64,000 bases of DNA from Campylorhamphus procurvoides (taxonomy: Eukaryota > Chordata > Aves > Passeriformes > Dendrocolaptidae): assembly GCA_013396655.1 (NCBI GenBank), contig WBMV01004760.1:688046-752045 (forward strand), written 5' to 3'. Made by a program: the position numbers and the translations under genes. Positions 14,457-27,830 of the stretch are shown here, piece after piece (positions within the stretch are counted from its first letter, which is position 1; each line of letters opens with the position of its first letter). The notes beneath the pieces are model-generated. The model was not told the DNA's origin, did no database searches, and worked only from the letters and a program-made list of their open reading frames with translations.

Positions 14457-14592
14457 ACACATGAAGGACCAAAACAAGAAGGTTGCCAACCTGAAGCACA
14501 ATCAGCAATTGGAGAAAAAAAAGAATGCACAGCTGTTGGAAGAAGTTCGGAGGCGAGAGGACAATATGACTGACAACTCTCAACATTTACAA
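14457..14592 (+). CDS. ERC2: ERC2 coding exon (coiled-coil segment), 136 nt
   Basis: This is an internal exon of ERC2 (CAST/ELKS2), a presynaptic active-zone scaffold that links RIM, liprin-alpha, Bassoon/Piccolo and Munc13. The first base completes a split arginine codon (phase 2), followed by 45 codons beginning HMKDQNKKVANLKHNQQLEK and ending DNSQHLQ. The acidic and basic residues with spaced leucines fit the family's long coiled coil. From memory of the family, NLKHNQQLEKKKNAQLLEEV is the ERC2 form, whereas ERC1 has a KEQVEKKKSAQ-like sequence, so ERC2 is preferred. The exon ends in phase 0 at the donor caa|gtgagt (14593). The frame stays open upstream and downstream into the intron (14317-14745), but the family match stops exactly at the splice sites. 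It joins in frame to the exon at 47358. Confidence 0.95.
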
Positions 14593-16380
14593 GTGAGTTT
14601 ATTTTCCAATTGTGTTTTAAAACCATCAGAGAAAGTACAGTTCTGTTTCACTGTGTCTTCCAGGATGTGTGAGGAATCTCTCCCCACAAAGAGCTCCCTC
14701 CTCTTCTACCAGAGGATGCACTACTCCCCTCAGTTGCATCCATGAGATATTTACTATTAGGGTGAGTTAAAACCCAATAGAATTTCAAAGTCTCTACACA
14801 GTTACTACATGAGCAACTGTTTTTTCTTGCAGTTGGAAAGAAAAGGTTCTCCTGTATCTCTTCTTTATTTAAGATAGACTTTGAGACCTATTCCAGGACA
14901 GTTTCTACAGTTTGTAAGTTACTGATCTTGGGGCTTGAGATTTGCAATAAACTGATCTGGTTCAGTGAAATATTACATACTAGGGAACTGTATTCAGGGC
15001 CTGTTTGATGCTTGTCTTTAAAAAGTGTTCTCTGGGATCTGACTGTGAAAAACCATGAAGGGAAGTGCTGATTTCTGTTGGCAACATCAATGTCTCCATG
15101 CCCAGTGTTTATAGGCAATTTACAGTGCAAAATATCAATTTTGCCTTGATCTTGTTAATATAATGTGCTTCTGGAAAATTTCCAGTGGGCGGAATTTGTC
15201 CCTCTCATGCTTCATATGGTTGTATTTCTCATGTGTTCTTATAAGCGAAGTGGAGGAATTCACACATCTCTCTTCAGGCTTGTGCTGGTGAAACTTCAGG
15301 AAATGGTACATTATTTATGCATCTGTGCACTGTTACGTGTGCTTTATAACCTTGGCCATTACATACTGATTGCATCACCATGCATTTGACTGCATGTGAT
15401 GCAGCAATAAAAGCTTGTGAAGTATTTGGCCTGACAGTATGGTAAGTGAAAATTAAATTTCAGTGTTGAGCACCTACTTGTAATTGCTGTAGTTCAGTAA
15501 AAGGAATATATTAAGCTTATGTTTTCAGTAATAGTTTGGAGATCTGTCAGAGTGGTGTGATGGGTAAAGAACAGAAGCCATTCCAAGGAACTTTGGTGTA
15601 ACTGCTGTCTTGGAGCTTCCCAGTCATGTGGTGAGGATGCACCTACCAAATGGAAGTAACCTGGCTGATGGCTTGAATTTAAAAAGGAAGAGCCTTGTCT
15701 GGTGTCTAGCTCTTATATGCTATTATTTCTTATAAAACATTTGCACACTAAGAACAATTTATGGCAACCAGTTAACCAAGAGCTGTAATTTCTTATTACT
15801 ATGCCTTAAAATACCAGTATTTTAATACTATGTCCTTCAACATATTACTTTCAGTATCACATTTTGTTCTTATATGAATCTGATAAGTAGGTGTTTGACT
15901 AGTTGAAAAGCCAAAAAACTCTAAAGCTCCTGTCAATTAGCCTTGGTATAGAAAGGAAATTTTTAAATAATTTTTTAAGAAAGCCTTTTCTTCTTCACGG
16001 TGTTGCGTAAAGAGTAAGAGGAGTGATCTAAGGATTTACATGAGGCAGATTTTTGGGGAGACACACGATGGGAGATATACAACATACTTTGAAAAACAAA
16101 TTTCTAGAAGTACTGTGCATCTGGTAAATGAAAATAATATTAATTGCTATTTCAATAAACGTTTAACATCTTAGTAAACCATAGGGATCTGCCCACCCTT
16201 TCTTGTTACTGTTTATAATACCTTCTACTGGGTTTAGTGGAAACACCCCATGTTTATAGGCATTTATAACACATAGTGCTTGTGTCTACAGCGTACTTGT
16301 TACATTTGTGAATGATGTATTGAGCTGTTACGGGAAAAGTATATCCTAAAATTCTCTGGCCTGATGTAATGCCTGTATTT

Positions 16381-16430
16381 GTTGGCTGGCTGTGATAAGC
16401 TGGCTGTTGGCTGGCCGTGATAAGCTCAGC
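16381..16430 (+). repeat. 25-bp imperfect tandem duplication
   Basis: The unit starting gttggctggctgtgataagc (16381) is repeated from 16406 with few changes (gttggctggccgtgataagc). Both copies contain a ggctggc/tgataagct core. A tRNA-like hairpin follows about 40 bp downstream. Confidence 0.8.
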
Positions 16431-16470
16431 TGAGAATTGAAGAGCAGTCAAACTGGTCAAATTACATTTA

Positions 16471-16499
16471 CTGCAGCCAAGGCTCGATCCCTTGTGCAG
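16471..16499 (+). other. Hairpin resembling a tRNA T arm
   Basis: The stem caagg/ccttg (16478-16482 with 16490-16494) encloses the 7-nt loop ctcgatc. Outside a 2-nt bulge the stem is extended by ctgca/tgcag. The core ggctcgatcc differs by one base from a pol III B-box-like GGTTCGATCC, and an A-box-like taagctcagctgag lies about 50 bp upstream (16421). No acceptor or anticodon stem can be drawn, so this is not a tRNA gene. It could be a worn tRNA-derived SINE or chance. Confidence 0.3.
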
Positions 16500-19400
16500 A
16501 AGTCCTGGAAAGGATGTAATAAGAAAGTGAGTGTGATTGTCCCTGGGCCCTTCAGGGAGTTCCTCAGGGCAAACTGAAGCGATGCACCGAAGTGCCCTCC
16601 CTTCTGTCCAGCCCTGGTAGGGGCTGAAGCTCTACCCATTCAGCTGTCCACTTGCTTTCTGAGAGGTTTGAAGAAGTTCAGAACCCTGGAGTTTCTTTGG
16701 AGCTCCACTAGTATGTAATGGTTCCTGAGGCTTGTAGTACCACGTCTATTTGTGATGCTTTTCAGATAAAAGCCTCTCAAAACTGGTTTGTGTCCCAACC
16801 TCAGTTTGGACATCTTCAAACTTGAAGGTCAAGTTTGAGTGTCTGGTGGCTCCATCTCACAGCACTCCAGGGCCACCGCTGGGATGGAGAGTGCCCTGGG
16901 ATGCCTGGGAAGGGAATTCACTTTGGTGTCCCTGAGCTATCATCTATAATTGTGAGTGATGCTTCAGGTGTGGGTTTGGGGGGTTATTTGGATCACTGGA
17001 AAATTGGAAACATCAGGGAGCCAGACTTGAGATTAATTCTTGGGAATGAAGAATAGTTGTGAGGTTTTATGTTTTTTCCTCACGCAAATCAAGGGCAGAC
17101 CTGTGTGAACCTTGCCAGACAGGATGGTCATATTTTACGTACAGCATCACAGCAGGAGAGCTGGACCTTGAGCACTTTATCATGAAAGTTTTTGAGAATG
17201 GTGTATCTAACATGTCTTCATTTTTCTCTCTTATTTTGGTCTGTCTTAAACATGATAAGCCTTTCTGAGAAACAGTGACCTAATAAATATACAGGTATCA
17301 TGTCACAAATTTGTGTGTAATTCCTCAAGTCTCTTTGCAGGATCTTGAAATGTTAGAGATGTGAGACTTGTTTATTTTCTGAGATGCGTTTTTTTGATTC
17401 TTGTGTGGAATGTGTTTCTTCCAATAACACTGTTACTTCAATAGAATTGGAAAAGAAAATGTTAGCGTAACATGGAGAACCTAAGTGCATTTTGTTTTGA
17501 ATCTGATTTTCAGACCTGCTGTAATAATAACAAAGTACTTTTGTTTCTCTAAACAACAAGAAGGTGCACCTAATAATATTGCCGTATGTCTTGTCAGGTA
17601 GCCTCAAAGGAAATTAAATGCACACTTCTGTCTGATTATATTTTTCGTACATGTATCAATAAGTGATCTAAGTCCAAAAACACTTTGTGGAAATTTTATG
17701 CAACCTCTCCCATTCATACATGTCACAAAAAAAGTGCAGGGGTGAGCCTGAAACAAAGTTAAAAAGTCTAATAGCCTGTTCTGCTCTCATCTATACAGCT
17801 TCTGGGTGTTTCCACCTTCCAGTTTATCTGCTGGCAAAGTTTTTGACTCTTCTGGTATTTCAAATGTTGGGGTAATTTATCACAATTCTCTTTTAGGTAG
17901 CTCTCTCTTTGGATGAAAATCCACATGCAGAAAAGAGATATTTCACTAACAACATTGTTTTTGAGTGAGGCAATGTGTAGCTCTCATGGATTTCAGGTAT
18001 CATATACAGGCAGCTTGGTCAATGTTCTGTGCCTGCAGTACTGTGCTGCAGGTTGTGCACAGCTGTAAATATCTCCCTTTTTACAAAGAGTCCAGCTTGG
18101 CAGTCATCCTTTGTCACTGGATGTAGTAAGGCAAGGCAGGAGTTCTACTTTTCCAATAGCTTTGTACTGGCTGGAAATTTAGTCTGAGGTAATGAATAAA
18201 ATGTGCTCTGGAGAAAGTTCCATCAAGAGATAGCAAAGCTGGCTAGTTGATATTACTGCTTTCTGATTCTTGCCATGTGAATATCTGTGATATCTTACTC
18301 ACTGAAAATAGCTCCCAAGAGATTTCACAGCTAGTAGTGTGAAACCTTAACCCTGGATTTGTTTCTTTGTGTTCTAGAAATACAAAATATACTGAAGATG
18401 TTGCACATACTAGATGTTATTTCTGTGTCTTTTAAACTAAGATAGCATGGCCTAAACAAGGGGCATACCTGACAGTACTATGAATTTGCTGAGATTTTTC
18501 TTTTAATTCACTGTATTTCCTACTCCATTGTTTCAAACACTTTGAAACTAGAATATTAATAAAAAAAGGAAGCTAGGGAATGAGATGAAATCTTGCAAAT
18601 AAAAATGAACAGAGCAGTTCAGAGACACAAGAAGCTGCCATGAGTGCTGGTCTGACAGGCATTAGTGTGTGCAAGATAGAGCTAAGACAGGGATTTTTCC
18701 TGTTTATGCCATTCTTGTCTGATTTCCACCATGTGCATGTATGAATTACAAATGCTGGTCTAGCTCTGATGTGCAGAATTGCTCCCTCCTCTTTTGGTTG
18801 TGAGCAGGGCATGAGGGGAAATAGGTGACTGCTCTCAACCTGCCATTCTTAATGTCATGAGCAATCAGAACACACAGATGAGAGATGTAGATAGATTTTT
18901 GAAATATGTTCCAAGAGAAGAGTAAGGATTAAATATGGCCTGCATTACTTGTGAAGATATTCCTTCTTGCTAAGATTTCTGCGGTCAGATATGAGTATTT
19001 TGAAACAAAAGCCATTTTTGTTGCAAGTCTGCATGAGGAACAACTGCAACAAGTCTTTCAGTCTTTGTGTAAGATGATAAAGAATGGTAAGGTTTTGGAA
19101 CCCGTTCAGTGATAAATTCAGAAGGTGGGGTAAGCTACAGTTAGAATGTAAGTTCTCCCTTTAAAGTTCCCATGAACTCATTTGTGGAAAATGCAGAATA
19201 GAAACTAATTTGTATTATGGTTTTAGTGACTTAAAAACTTAATTTACCATAGATTTTCTACAATTAAAGCAATATTTTCTGCTACTTTTCTCTACTATAT
19301 CTACATAATTCTCTTCTATTGCTTGAAAACTAGCCTATGGTATTTCATGCTTCTGGTTTCAAACTATCACTTCCTTGGGGACTGTAAAATGTTGTGTTTG

Positions 19401-22400
19401 AGTGGTTAGGCTTAAGTTTGGTCAATTTGTGAGAAAATTAGTGTTCATGTACATATCAGATGGTTTCACCCTTATAAAGCAAGAATCAGTAGCAAATGGA
19501 GAGAACCCAGCCTAGCAGATTGCACAAGTGTGCACATGAGCGACATGTTCATGGGCACTTCCTTTGGCATTGCTCTGCCTCTCTAATTATAGGTGGATTT
19601 TGCCAAGATTAAGTGTAGCTAATTACTACAGTCTCAAAAATCTCCAGCCTTTAGCAAAATGTATAGCATATTATAAGCTATGCACAATTCAGGGAACTTT
19701 TTTTCTCCTGTGAATATCTAGGAAAAAGGCTGGAATTGCATTTTCTTAAAGGGATTGTTTTTATGTAGCTGAATGTAAATTTTTAACAGATATTTTTTAA
19801 AAATAGAACTTAACAAAACTGTCTTTCCTATACTCATTGATAACCAACCTATATATATAAATCTTTGAGAGGAGACTTGGGCAGCAGGAAAAAAAAAAAG
19901 TAAACCCGTGATGCTGTAGTGCAATATATTAAAAAATTATTACCAGATTAGAAGTGAATACTTAAAAAAATCAGAATAATTCAAACACATGTAAGACTAT
20001 TGAAGATACAGCTAGTGTACTTATCTTCAGATTTCCCACATAATATAAATATAAATTCAGATTGTAAACAGGGATGGACAGTTAGGAATTTTCTTTCCTT
20101 GGCCTGTGGAAGTTCCATAAACTGTGGATAAATTCCATATGTGTTGCCGAAACGTGTGTTGAACTTCAGCCAGTAGTTTATGTTGAAGAAAATATTCCTA
20201 AAAGGTTTCAGATGAAGAAAAGTATTTGGGAATCTACAGAGGGCAGGAGGGTTATTGGTAGGGCTGAGGATCAATACCAGAAGTGGTTTTTTTCTTGGGG
20301 GATTTACTTTGACATTTGTTTTCATTGTGCAGTGTAATCCCCAGAAGCCCAAACTACTCTTGTTGTGAAATGTCCCTGTAGGCAAGCTGTGAAAACCCCA
20401 CTCGAAGATCAGTTTCTCCTCCACTCACACTCTTAAATCCTTTTTCCCTTTGGCATCACTGGTGGGTGGACAGGATTGTTGCAGTGTTCTGTGCTGTGTT
20501 GGTCTAACCAGCTATAATGGGGAACAAACTGTAGTGGGTGAAACGTTATCAGCACAACAGTTGTATGCAGTTGTCATGTCCTTTCTTTTGACTAGAGGAT
20601 TGCATTAGATATACATATATAGAAAATAACATCATTTTTAGTCTTAAAACTGTCCCGAATATTAATTTTGGATTTTTAGGCAAGTACAGAGTGTAATAGG
20701 ACATTATGCATAATTGTGAATACAATTTTTGCACTATTACAAAGACCTTTAGGGCATCCCATATCAGAAAGTCTCCATACTGACTTTCTCATCCTTCTAG
20801 TTTCTACAGTTCAGCCAGAAAATTAATGTTTTCCAGTGTTGTCTAGGTAATGCTAATTCACTGGCGTCAGTTGCCAAGAATAAAATCTAGACTTATTGAT
20901 TTGCAGTTATTTAGAAATCTGTGAACTGCGACTATTGAAAAGTATTTTATGTTTAAATTAAATCAGTTATTTCTACTATGTGCTCTAATAAGTTTTCTTA
21001 GTTGAAAAGGACATATATGGAAAGTCACTGGAAGAAAAAGGTCTTGTTGGAGAAAACAAAACTGCAACAATAGGAACCAGGACAAATTTAATGGGATACA
21101 CCTTTTATTTACTCCCCCTCAGTATTTATGTAATAACTCACACATGCAGCACTGCTGTCGTCTCCAGGGGGCAATCACATTCAACAGGCATCAAAAGAAA
21201 TAGTTCAGTTAAATCAACTCTCCCTACCCAGCAATAATTACCACAGGTTTACACTGAGATATAGTTGCAAAAGGTTAGTCAGTAGGGCATCTGCAAATCA
21301 AGTTATATGTCAACTCAACATCAATAACCTCATTATAATAGATGTTAGTATTTCAGCACATGACTGTCCAATATAGCATTCCACATATAGTTCATATTTA
21401 ACTTTTACATTGACTTATAGCTCATCTAATATTTTACTAACTTATGTATTTAAACACTCTCTATTACATAAATTATAATCAATGACAAAAGCAATGATTT
21501 AGATTGAAATTCTGCAAAGTGAAATTGCAATAAAATGTCTGGCCCTATTTGTGTAGCTGTCTTCAATGTAAGATGAATATAAGGCTTTTAACCCTGTAAT
21601 ATAAAAGAAGCATAATGGGAATTCATATTAGCAGTAGATTTTCCAATTGAGACGTTGATTAAAGATGTTACCTCTGCTGCTTTTTTTTGCACTTGAAAGC
21701 TGCTTTCATATATATAAACTAGGAAGAAACTAAATATGTTCTAAAAATAACAGCTGACTACCTAAATTCTGCACAAAGTCTCTCCATACACTTTCTTATA
21801 TCTGTAGCTTATTCATGAGCTATAACATTTTTTGCTGAAAGCTTGATAGTCTGGATGAAAATATAAAAAAGTTTTCAAAAAGCTGCTTGTGGTCTGCATC
21901 AAGCTCCAATTTCTACCTAGTTTCGTAATTTGGGCTTGTATTTACCTGGTTTGTAACCAGTGCTGCTGCTGTTTGTCACTCCCCATAGATCATTCTGAAT
22001 TGCTTGCCAGGCTGTTGCTAATGCATCTGGTCAGCAACTAAAGTTCTGCTTGAGTAAATCTAAGGAGAATTATTTTGGTTCGTTGCTAATAAGCCAGATT
22101 TCTATGATTTATACTTATCTCTCATTATGAGTGTTCTCTAATAGCCTTAAACACTATTACTTACAGATTTCCCTGGGAAGGGAAGGGAGGCAGAGCACCT
22201 TCATATATAATCTTGTCTGGAACACTCCTACCTTGGAAATTATCATTATTTATTGTAAATGCATCTTTGCTTTGAGCAGCTTTCATGTGAGGGATTTCAT
22301 TAGAATGTTTTGGGACCAAATTTCATTGTAAGTATAAAAAAAATAAAATAAAATTGGGTGTTCAATTAAGAAGCCCCCCATTTGATAAAGCATGCATTAT

Positions 22401-24330
22401 TAATAGACCTTAGAGCATCTTGAAGAATAGAAGTGTAACAAATATATGGAAAGAAAGTGAGGCATAAGAACTAAAGGTTGTGTGCAAGGTGTCCTTAAGG
22501 AGCACAGAGTGAGTCCATCCCATGTAGCCCTAACTTGCCTGCCCTGTTAACTCACAAAAGTTTCAAGTGGTTTGTTACTCATGATACTAAAAATGTTGCT
22601 AATGAATTGTTACTGATTGAGGGCCTTAGTGCAGGTGAATTGTAAATAGGGAAAAACGAATTTAAAATACTAGTTTGATGTAGATGAACTGTAAAAATGT
22701 TAACTTGGAATCTGAAAAGCAAAACTATGCACGGAATGCAGATTTTTTTTTTTCATATTATCTTTTAAAAATTACATTTTGAGTTATTCTTTGTATTTCT
22801 GTGGCTATTTTAGTGGCATGGTTTAGAAAGGCTTTTAGAAATGGATTTGTTTTTTAGTGGGGTGATTTTTTATTAAGCAGTAGTGTTTGGCATCAGCTAG
22901 TCATGTTTCTTTTCACAGTTGCATATTGGTGTAATGAAAGAAGCATTTTACACCTCCTCTTTAGCTGTCACATACCTTTGTCCTATTGAGGACTACCGTA
23001 ATTTAGCCATCTAGAAGTTATGACAAAGATAAAAGCCAGGTGTTTGTGATGCCCTCCTCCTCTTTGTTTCTTTAAACTTCAAAGGGACATTGTAACAATG
23101 TGAACAGTGTGTCACATGAGTGCTACAGTCTCTTCATTTTGAAGAAAGAATTTTGTGTTTCCTGCATATGGGGAGAATTCCTGGCTTTAGTAAAGTTAAT
23201 GGGATTTTTGCCACTGCCTTGTCAGACAAAGATTTCTCATATGAAGAGAAAATAATTAAAAAACCCTGTACAGACAAAAAATAAACTTTAGAGGTCATTG
23301 AGAAAGCAGATCTCAAGTACAAATGGAAACAGTCCATTGTCATTCATCATTTACATCTGATCTGTTGATGGGAATTGTAATTTGTGAGAAAGTCCTTCTG
23401 CAGTCAGTTGTAAGGTTTGTCAAAATTGGCTTTTCTGTCTGGGTGTTCTCTTATAAGAACATTTGGCTGCCAAGTCCTAGCAAATATAATTATTTCTCTT
23501 AATACAGACATTAGAAAAGACTGCTCAAAGGCTGCAGTCTGGTTCTCATGCTTTCAGCATAGACCTTGATCCTTTATACATGAAGGCTTTGTTAACCTTT
23601 TTCTTATGAAACTGATAACCTCTAAAATAATTAGTGCTGTGTGAAGGATAACTGGGAACTTGAACTCCTTGAACACCTCCCTGACTTCCTCTTTTGTCTC
23701 TTTTTTCTAAATGAAATAAGTGTATGATGAGAACACTAGAAAGCTATCACACAAAACATAGAAACCTCTCCATTCTGGTGGATATGAATTACTGGCTCTG
23801 CTTAGTTGCCTGACATAAGCTAACCTGTGTATTCGTTCTCTACGATACTCTATTCCAATTCTCAACTGCAAATTTTATTCTTCCTCTACCTAATTGAAAT
23901 GTGTCTGAAGTACCCGTTAAATTAAAATACAAATTACGTAGTAGACAGTCAGGTGAAATAATTTTTCTCACATCCTGAAAATGTTTCTTAAAAGCTAAAA
24001 GGGAAAATTTTGTGTAATTGTTGTCCTGGATGATTCCACAAATTGTGATTTCCCTGTTCTCTGTACTGTGGTACCTTGAAAAGCCAGGACATGATAACAT
24101 ACATTTGAAGACACTTGAAGAACATTTATTTCTGCAGCTTGCCAGTGCAGAATTATTCTGCAATAGCTCTGTCCTGTTCAGAATAAGAGCAGCAGAGACC
24201 ATAGTTTGGTGCTAGTGCTGACTGTAGCGCTGAGGAAACTGCAGCTGCGTTCAGAGGAGATCAGGACGCAGGACTGGGGGTGGGAAAAAAGAACTTTTCC
24301 ACTACCTTTCTAATGCAATTGAACAAAATT

Positions 24331-24354
24331 ATGTGAGCTTATATGTGAGCTTAT
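24331..24354 (+). repeat. 12-bp perfect tandem duplication
   Basis: The unit atgtgagcttat is present twice in succession (24331-24342 and 24343-24354) with no mismatch. Confidence 0.8.
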
Positions 24355-25009
24355 ACATACTAGTATGAACCCAGAATGCCATGAATTTATCTCAATTTAA
24401 GAAGTATGTAGACTACTTCCATAAGTGTAGAAGGGGGTGTGTTTTCTGGGAAGTATCTCTACTTCAGAGAATTCATATTTGAAACATGAACCAATGGAAG
24501 TCTGCTTAAGAGAACATGAATTTTCTGAGGCTTTCAGTCTTAGTCACATTCAGCATCCATATTGCTGTTACATGTCAAAAAGTGTTTAAAAGAGACAGTC
24601 AAAGGAATAAAACCTTTACAGGCATCATGAAGGCTATATAAGGAAAATTATATTGGCTCCAAGGAAATGGATACCACCTACCAAAAACTGCTTTAAGACG
24701 ACCAAATGGAACCCAGCATAGTTAAACAGCAGGATAAAGGAAGCTATCAAAACCCAAACCAAACAAAAAAACCCCAAACTTTCCCCAAACTGAAATTTGT
24801 CGAGTTGAAAAAAACAGAATCCTAAAACCTGGCAAGTAAAAAAGGCACAAATAGGAGGGCCTTGAAATGCATGAAACACAATGAAGAGTAAGTAATGAAA
24901 TGTGCTCAAACTAGTCACTTGCCAATGTGTCAGGAGATGGAAACCTGCCAGAGGATCTGTAGAGCCAACCATGATCAAGGCATGTATGGAGTGCTTTCAA
25001 AAAGTAGGG

Positions 25010-25530
25010 TCACGGGGTCAAAGAAATTTCTTTTTCCTGTGTTCACAGAAGAGGAACTTGGTTCTGCTTCTGGAACTACTTTTTATGGACAAAGTACTGG
25101 AAGATGTATCTCAGAGTGAGGTGACAGCAGAAGAGATGACACAACAGTTACTAAAATTAACAGTGCCATTACCAGAGGATCAGAGGATAATTCAGGTTGA
25201 AATATACCATCAAGTTCAACTTCTTGCTACTAGTAGGGTGCACTTGCAGTCAGGCCAAACTGCTCTCAGTACCAAGATGTTTTCATTCTAAATTTCTTGG
25301 AAATTAAAGGTGAAATATGTAAATTTCTAACTTGCTTAAGGACTGGAGGGTGACTAATGTGACATCTGTTTCTAAAAAGAGTTCCATGTAAGTTTTGGAA
25401 AGCTACCTCCACATACAACATCTGTATTGGATAAGTCAAGAGAAATTGTTTTTAAAAAAGTAAAATTTTTGGGCACATGGTCAACTAATTTGCCAACCTA
25501 GTATGTCGGTAAAGGGGTGAACTGCTTTTC
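25010..25530 (+). mobile_element. Ancient CR1/L3-type LINE fragment, N-terminal part of the reverse transcriptase
   Basis: Three frames in succession give pieces that match the order seen in CR1-like ORF2 proteins. FPVFTEEELG (near 25038) corresponds to the family's F..VFTEE segment. SEVTAEEMTQQLLKL (near 25117-25165) corresponds to the V..E+V...L..L segment before the SPGPDG motif, which here is degraded to LPEDQ. KDWRVTNVTSVSKKSS (25338-25384) corresponds to the DW+..NVTPIFKKG segment. The frame changes and lost motifs show that it is an old, inactive copy. The two overlapping open frames here (24895-25119 and 24902-25291) are explained by this element. Ends are approximate. Family identification is from memory of CR1/L3 ORF2. 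Confidence 0.65.
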
Positions 25531-26938
25531 CTAAAATATAAGTAATTCTTCACAAGTTCACAAGTCTTGATATTTTTCAGACATCCCATAAGAATCTGTG
25601 TTGTGACTGTTGTGTTTTTGAAATGCCTGAATAGATTAAAATTAATAGATTAAAGAAATTCAGCAGCATCTACTTGAAGATTAAGGGTTGTTTCTTTGAT
25701 TGTGACTCCCTGCAAACTCCTGGGACAATGGATAGTATTTAAAAACAAACCCCAGAACAGTAATTTAAGACAAAAGATGGCAACTGTCATAGAATAAGAG
25801 AGCCATTAGGATATGAAGATACGTAATCATGCTACTAAAGGCAGTACTGGTGGCTAAAAGCTTGAATGGAAAGTGTAGTGAAAAAGGTTGTGCAGAACAG
25901 AAAAGAACATTTTGGCAAACTCAGGCTGATTTATGATGGTAGGAGCAACTCAGTGGGTTTGCATGGTTTTGACCTTAAACCTGCAAAAATATGTTGGATT
26001 TGGCAATGTTTCACTTGGAGTTTTTGGCTTCCTTCAAGCCCAGAAGTCAAAGCAACATTTGGGACGTGAACCAAAGCCAAAGAAAAGGTTTGGATGAACC
26101 ATACATACCATAACAGCCAAGTTTCACACAACTCTAATTTTCATAACAGTTTTCCCCTTTCTTTGTTTCTTTACACTTTTTTCCAGAGCTCCTTTCTATT
26201 TCTGAATCTTAGTGGTTAGGGGTCCCTATACCCAGTAAAAGCCTTTTTACTGTGTGTGCACAATCAGATGAGAAAGAAGAGATCAAAGGTATTGTATTTC
26301 ATTTTTGAATTACAGCAGAATTTGGACAAAAACCTTACAGATCACATTTGAAATGATGAGGTGTCTTCATGTCCATTTTGGAAATATTTTGGATTTTTGG
26401 TGGAAGTGATAATGTTAGATACTTAACCTTCCTTGTGTGTGTCAGATGCAAAATGACATAAGACATCCAGGACTGAACAGTTTAAGAAAAGGATATAGTT
26501 TGGCTACTTTCTATCACTTATTAACAAGTATCTCTTAAATCTGGTAATGTAAATAGCACTTTCCATGAAGACACACATGCCTGTACAGTAAATGGTGCGT
26601 GTTCTGCATCTCATTTGGATCCCATGAAACTGCAGAATACAATATGTTCAAGCTGCTGATCTGAGAAAGTGTCTCAAATCCATAGTCTCTGTGTGCACAT
26701 CAGGCACTATACATATGGCAAATGATAAACATACCATATGGGATTTGGGAAGTTAAGACTATCAAATTCCTATCCCATTATTTTTTCTTACATTGTATGG
26801 TGAAATAAAAACCATATTTTTCTTCACGTTATTAAGGGGTTATGTTTGTGGCCCCATTTATAAGGTTACAGAACTGATCACGCTTTAAGCTTTCCTTTTG
26901 CCTAAAAATTTTCCTGGTTACACTCAGGTTGTCATTGA

Positions 26939-26963
26939 AAAAAAAAAAAGAAAAAAAGAAAGG
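26939..26963 (+). repeat. A-rich tract
   Basis: A run of A with single G interruptions (gaaaaaaaaaaaagaaaaaa). It could be a decayed poly-A tail, but no element was recognised before it. Confidence 0.6.
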
Positions 26964-27670
26964 GGGGCATTGGGCAGTGTTTGTGAAATTTGCAGAGTTC
27001 TGCCAATTTTTGAATTACAGAGTTCTGAAAACTTCACATGTAACCTTGGCCAAATATTACAGCTCAAAATAGCTGAGCTTAGGGTTCATTTTGAAAACTT
27101 AGTTTTCCAGAATTTTGTGTGTATTGTGAAGGTATTGTCTGCAAAGAATAGCTTCAGTGCTGACAGTATTGTGATGATATACACAGTTTCACGATGGTTT
27201 TATTTTCTATGTTGGTTTAGTGGATTGGAGTAAGTTAGTATCCTCAGCTGAACTGTTTAGATTTTTATCCAAAAATTATAAATTTGGGATCTCCTTCTTC
27301 ACCTACTTTCAGATGACAAAATTCTCTTCATCTTCAAGGAAGATTGAAATTACTTACTCTGTTGAAGAAATGTGAATTTGCATTAGGTTCATGATTCATC
27401 TTGGAACTCTGCAAGGACTTGAGCAACCATTTACCTTCAGTTCTGTAAACAGCAAATGGTAAAGCTGCTACCACAGTAAACTGTGGCCATAGGAACCTGT
27501 GGGTAATAGAGGAGGAATGAGAAAACAAAGCTCCTTGGAAAGGTTTGTCAGGAATTGTGGGGAGGGAGAAGAAGGAGAGATTTTGTCACTCTGAATGCTG
27601 CACAGCCAACCTCATTTCTCTTGTGCTCCTTGGAAAGGAAGGACTATCCTGAGAGCAGCAGAATGCAGAG

Positions 27671-27706
27671 GTAAGTCAAAACCAGCTGGTAAGTCAACCA
27701 GCTCTG
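27671..27706 (+). repeat. 18-bp tandem duplication carrying two GTAAGT donor-like motifs
   Basis: gtaagtcaaaaccagctg (27671-27688) is followed by gtaagtcaaccagctctg (27689-27706). Each copy begins with a perfect consensus 5' splice-site core, and the first is preceded by gag. No convincing exon lies upstream: the only nearby candidate acceptor, gctgcacag ending near 27605, has a poor pyrimidine tract. Confidence 0.7.
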
Positions 27707-27830
27707 TGGTTAACGTCTCTGGAGGTTTCTTTTCTTTTTTTTTTTTTNATTGGAACAGATTAGGGAGAGAGATTCTTTCATGCTACACACAGCTCTGTGG
27801 TTGACGTCTCTGGAGGTTTCTTTTTTTTAT
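27699..27830 (+). repeat. 91-bp-period tandem duplication around the unresolved base
   Basis: cagctctgtggttaacgtct (from 27699) reappears as cagctctgtggttgacgtct at 27790, and both copies continue into ctggaggtttct and a T-rich tract. The first T tract contains the only ambiguous base of the window (n, 27748). The structure is a two-copy tandem duplication with one substitution in the part compared. The copy number in the real genome may differ, because assembly across the T run is uncertain. Confidence 0.85.

Noticed and set aside
14317..14745. 142-codon open frame considered as a stand-alone gene
   Set aside because: Only 14457-14592 shows ERC2 similarity, and consensus splice sites bound it. 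The flanks are intron that happens to be open.
19981..20424. 147-codon minus-strand open frame
   Set aside because: No recognisable domain, no splice sites or promoter signals, and composition like translated intron. Length alone is not enough.
23840..24202. 120-codon minus-strand frame, tested for CR1 ORF2 C-terminal similarity
   Set aside because: Only a loose resemblance near its end (VENWNRVS). The ordered motifs seen in true CR1 copies are missing.
24634..24978. 114-codon minus-strand frame rich in hydrophobic residues
   Set aside because: It resembles a membrane protein only because the opposite strand is A-rich. No start context, no family match, and it partly overlaps sequence next to the LINE remnant.
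27606..27670. 65-nt candidate exon ending at the first GTAAGT
   Set aside because: The acceptor (gctgcacag) has a poor pyrimidine tract, and the donor lies within a recent tandem duplication. No coding similarity.
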